A stretch of DNA of 64,000 nt, taken from NCBI GenBank assembly GCA_964035545.1, contig OZ037771.1, forward strand, positions 8,604,408-8,668,407, read 5' to 3'. Positions 60,644 through 64,000 of the stretch are shown one piece after another (position 1 is the stretch's first letter; every line of letters begins with the position of its first letter). The notes below the pieces were generated by a model that saw nothing but the letters and a program-made list of their open reading frames with translations, searched no databases and was not told the origin of the DNA. A program made the translations under genes and the position numbers. The DNA comes from Bugula neritina (taxonomy: Eukaryota > Bryozoa > Gymnolaemata > Cheilostomatida > Bugulidae).

Positions 60644-63600
60644 TCATGTCATTTCTATGTTACCAGCAGATGTTGTTGAAGTAGCTTTGCTTTTTGAAGT
60701 AGTCATTTTAGAATTACTCCATGTTTTGATAGAAGTCACACAACTCCAACTTATGAGATTTGCACTCGCTATTAGCACGCCTTGAGATTCTACGAAAATT
60801 TGCATGATTAGCCACACTAAGTCATCATTGCTTGCTGTAGCTGCGAAAAGCAAGATCCAGCCTAAGCCCAGACAAATAGAAACCTTGAAGCATGTAATAA
60901 TGTTCTTTTTTAGCCTCACTTTATCCTGTTTTAAAGCAGCTGGGCTCGTATTGAATATTTTTACCATGACCACAATGCCTATTATACAATTTGTAACTAT
61001 CAATATGTATATAGGCACTAGGTACAAAGCTAGACGTATGGTAGTGTCACCAAGAAAGCATACACCTGCACCACTGTAAATATTCTGACTAATAGAGAGT
61101 TGACTAGTAGAGAGTATATATGTTATCATAGTGCAAACCAAAGGCAGTCCTAATGCATATACACTGTATAACACAAAAGGTTTATGTGACCTTGACACAA
61201 GTCTCATGGAATATAAACTGCGCACTATACTAATTGCCATGGAGTTGCTCCACGTGAGTGATGCAAGAAAGAAGAACTGTGTAATGGCCGCTATAGCTTC
61301 ACAACCAGCTTCGTCTCTCCCAATCGGTAGGTTTATAAGTGAAAAGCACAAGAGAGCTCCAAATAAGCAAATCAGGAGTGAAACCATCATAATATCTGGT
61401 AAGCTGAGAGGCTTTTTCTTTTTCATCACAATTAGAATAATGTTACAGACTATGGCAAGAAGGGAGGCACCCAGAAGAACATAGTCGTGAATTCCAAAAG
61501 TTAATTTTGGTCCAGGAATCAGTGTTGTTGTGTTGATCACCTCAAGGACCTAAAACCACAAAGTATAGTGTTCAAGCAATAAAGTACTTATTTAAATTGA
61601 AGTGTCATTCCAAATGACTTAAAGTTGTAATCTATGGATAGAAAGAACTTCAAAATATACATATATAAATAATAGAGCGAAGTGCTATATTAAATTTAAT
61701 CAAATTTGCTTATAATATGATAATTGGTTTCATTGTTTTGATATAAATTACTACATTTACAGATCACAAAAATAAAAAGCATCTGTCAATACTCATTAAC
61801 TACTATAAAGAGTTGTCTCCCATACGTTATAAACTAAACCAGTGGACTGAGACTATCTTATATAGCTATAGTTCATTGAACTAAACATCATAGCTACTTT
61901 GTAATACCTCGGTTGTAGCAGCAGTTGATTGTAGCCAATAAATATATACAAGCTTTGTAAATGAAACTAAATATTTCTATCAAATCATTTCACAGTTGGA
62001 ACTCATAAAAGATTTTGGAGCTAGATAGTACAGCTTGGCTTTTGCTGCTAGATTATAAAAATCTTATCAGAGATTATGGCAAAAGAAAGGGTAAAAACCT
62101 ACCTGAAGCCCACTGGCTGAAAGTTGGATCTGTTTATATGCTTGGTTTGACAACTGCGAGATTACAGATTTGTTGGAGCAGAACATAATAGAGTCATTCG
62201 AGCTTCTCCACATCTGAACTGGAGTTGTCTTTTCTTTTTCTGAATATCTTTCAAAGCTGAAAACTGCTCTTCCAATACTCTTACCATTACCTGGAGAAAC
62301 TGGCATTAATATATTATCAATTGGCGGATTAGAGCCAGCACTCATCCCTGAGATGGAGTAACTACCAGTTTCAATTTGAAAACACTGGTGCATTTCCTCA
62401 CCACATAAGTCAGTGATAAGAAAGTCATTTTTGAAGACCGTACTATTTACTAATTCCTCCAAAATAAGTTTAGGTAAGATACTGGTTGAGTTGTCTATTT
62501 CACTGCACACATATTGAGGGTCCTGTACACATCTTCCACAACACTGCCAAGAGCTCAGTCTAATGGTTGTGATATAACTACGCAGCGACATTTGAACTGA
62601 TTCGGCGAATAAATCTTCTAGGGAGCCACCAGTCACAATTCCACCATATTCTATTGGGTACTCTAAATCGCAGATGACACAGAAGTAGTTGCGGAATACT
62701 ATGTTATTGAAATATACAAATGAAACTGGTCCCCTCTCACAGTCCTCACTCAGCTTCCATTCTGAGTACATGTTGGGACATTTGCTTTTATATGTTTTGC
62801 CCATTGGACATTCGTAGAAGTAGTCTGAGTCATCCAGTGACGATGTGTATGAGTGGAAGGAACACTCTCCTCTGAAACACAGGATCAACCATATCACTTG
62901 TTATAAAGTAATAATGTAGAGCCAGTAACTTTGACTGATAATAAAAAGAACAATGACGCCTAAAAGGTGGTGTACATGAAGCACCAAAAAGATCCTAAAT
63001 TTATGCAACAACTCACTTAATAACTACAATAATTTATTAACTATGTTAGCATGCACATAGTGCATTATATCATTAAGTTAATGTATAGGGAAAGTATAAC
63101 ATAAAAATTTTTAGCATTCCATGAAGTTTAACCTACACGATGTTACCAAGTTGATCCTGCTCACATCTCACTGTTACGTCCCAGAATGTGGTGTTTGTGG
63201 CTTTATTGCATCTTGCACAGTGCATATTCTTATATCTGAAGAAATTATTAGGGAAGTGACAGTATTTTGCATTATTGGCTATACTAAAATAAAATTAGAA
63301 GTGAACACTCTGTTTGCACTGGATATATTACTGTACTTGCGAGTTCTTCACAATTATTGAAGATCAGTAAGTTCTGCTGAATAAGGTGTGTATCACATAA
63401 CCAATAGACTTCACTGGTCAACTATGACAGTATAACTTGCCTTAAACCTTTGAGAAATCATGAGTTATTCATTTGAAAATAGCCCTAGCCACTGAAAACT
63501 GTGTTCTGTCACTCAACCACAAAATCTAAATCTATAGACAACATACGTCAAACGAGTGTTTCTGTCTAGGACGAGCCAGCCATATAGACTCCATTCTCCA

Positions 63601-64000
63601 ACATCTCCCGTGGAACACTGAGATTTCTCTTCATCACTGGCTTCCTGTGGGCAAGAGGTGACAACTACTGTCCCTGTTGTAAGAGTCCAGTATACATCAT
63701 AACAAACCCAGTCCATTCTCTCGTCAGGGTCACGCATTTCCACTTCAACATCTTGGCAGCAGGTTCCAAAATATTGACATCTTTGATCACACCTTTGAAA
63801 CAGAGCAATACAAACTACACTCACCCGTCTATTAGTGCATGTCTAGAAGCTGAAAAAATCTTGCCATACAACTCTTATATTTCAAGTATTTCTGTAAAAT
63901 AAATGCCAAGCTATGTTGTTACATGGTGAGATTGATAAAAATATGTAGGTGCCAACACTTACTCGCAGCTTTTGTATTGAGTAGTTACACCACATAAACT
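60644..64000 (-). CDS. Somatomedin-B / Methuselah-adhesion-like seven-transmembrane receptor (5' end outside window)
   Basis: Plasma-membrane GPCR of the secretin/adhesion/Methuselah class; ligand unknown. Exons 5' to 3': 63963-64000 (continues past the edge), 63547-63792, 62103-62871, 60644-61549, phases consistent. The first two join as KSCECDQRCQYFGTCCQDV, a somatomedin-B-type Cys pattern. The ectodomain is Cys-rich (WQCCGRCVQDPQYVCSE) with N-glycosylation sequons. The last exon encodes all seven spans: TM1 DYVLLGASLLAIVCNIILIV, TM3 with ITQFFFLASLTWSNSMAISI preceded by a Cys, a second-loop Cys (GAGVCFLG), ICL3 KQDKVRLKKNIITCFKV, TM6 CLGLGWILLF and TM7 ESQGVLIASANLIS. The tail is short and Ser/Thr/Lys-rich, ending GNIEMT. 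No CxxHLT-type GPS precedes TM1, so it resembles Methuselah more than classical adhesion receptors. Confidence 0.88.

Noticed and set aside
61131-61484. Plus-strand 117-codon frame
   Set aside because: Antisense shadow of the 7TM receptor exon; other plus-strand frames opposite LARS1, TRIP12 and receptor exons were discarded for the same reason.

Overview
The window is AT-rich, intron-dense animal nuclear DNA. It is eukaryotic because every protein-coding gene is broken into short exons with GT/AG borders. It is animal because it carries a TRIP12-type ubiquitin ligase, a Cockayne syndrome B helicase, a somatomedin-B/7TM receptor and an extracellular LRR single-pass receptor. Divergence from vertebrates and the receptor types suggest a non-vertebrate, possibly an early-branching animal such as a sponge or cnidarian. 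I cannot fix the phylum from sequence alone.

Layout, left to right: (1) 1-8199, minus strand: the 5' fifteen exons of cytosolic leucyl-tRNA synthetase (LARS1), cut by the left edge. (2) 8200-13143: intergenic DNA between divergent genes, made largely of degenerate short-period, palindrome-rich sequence, with a MITE-like element and a second inverted repeat. (3) 13160-21094, plus strand: a 19-exon ERCC6/CSB gene whose exons join to 3063 nt with an open frame. (4) 21095-22940: tail-to-tail spacer. (5) 22941-46891, minus strand: a complete 41-exon TRIP12 gene. Its exons sum to 6303 nt (2100 codons plus stop) with consistent phases. (6) 46892-53104: gene-poor, with two low-complexity zones. (7) 53105-59128, minus strand: a secreted-type LRR domain, one membrane span and a Cys-rich tail; its 3' end is uncertain. 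(8) 60644-64000, minus strand: a somatomedin-B plus Methuselah/adhesion-like 7TM receptor, cut by the right edge.

The three housekeeping genes act in translation (LARS1), transcription-coupled repair (ERCC6) and ubiquitin-dependent proteolysis (TRIP12), and nothing suggests they work together. The two membrane receptors are same-strand neighbours and could be co-expressed, which is only inference.

The most unusual feature is intronic tandem repetition. Several introns consist almost entirely of minisatellite. In the clearest case (TRIP12, 38456-40859) the repeat unit contains the intron's own 3' splice site plus the first exon bases, giving roughly 85 tandem acceptor-like sites before the true one. 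A SINE split by a MITE, with an intact sister SINE elsewhere in the window, is the clearest transposon history. Exon borders were read by eye from splice motifs, reading-frame continuity and remembered family sequence; no alignment was run.
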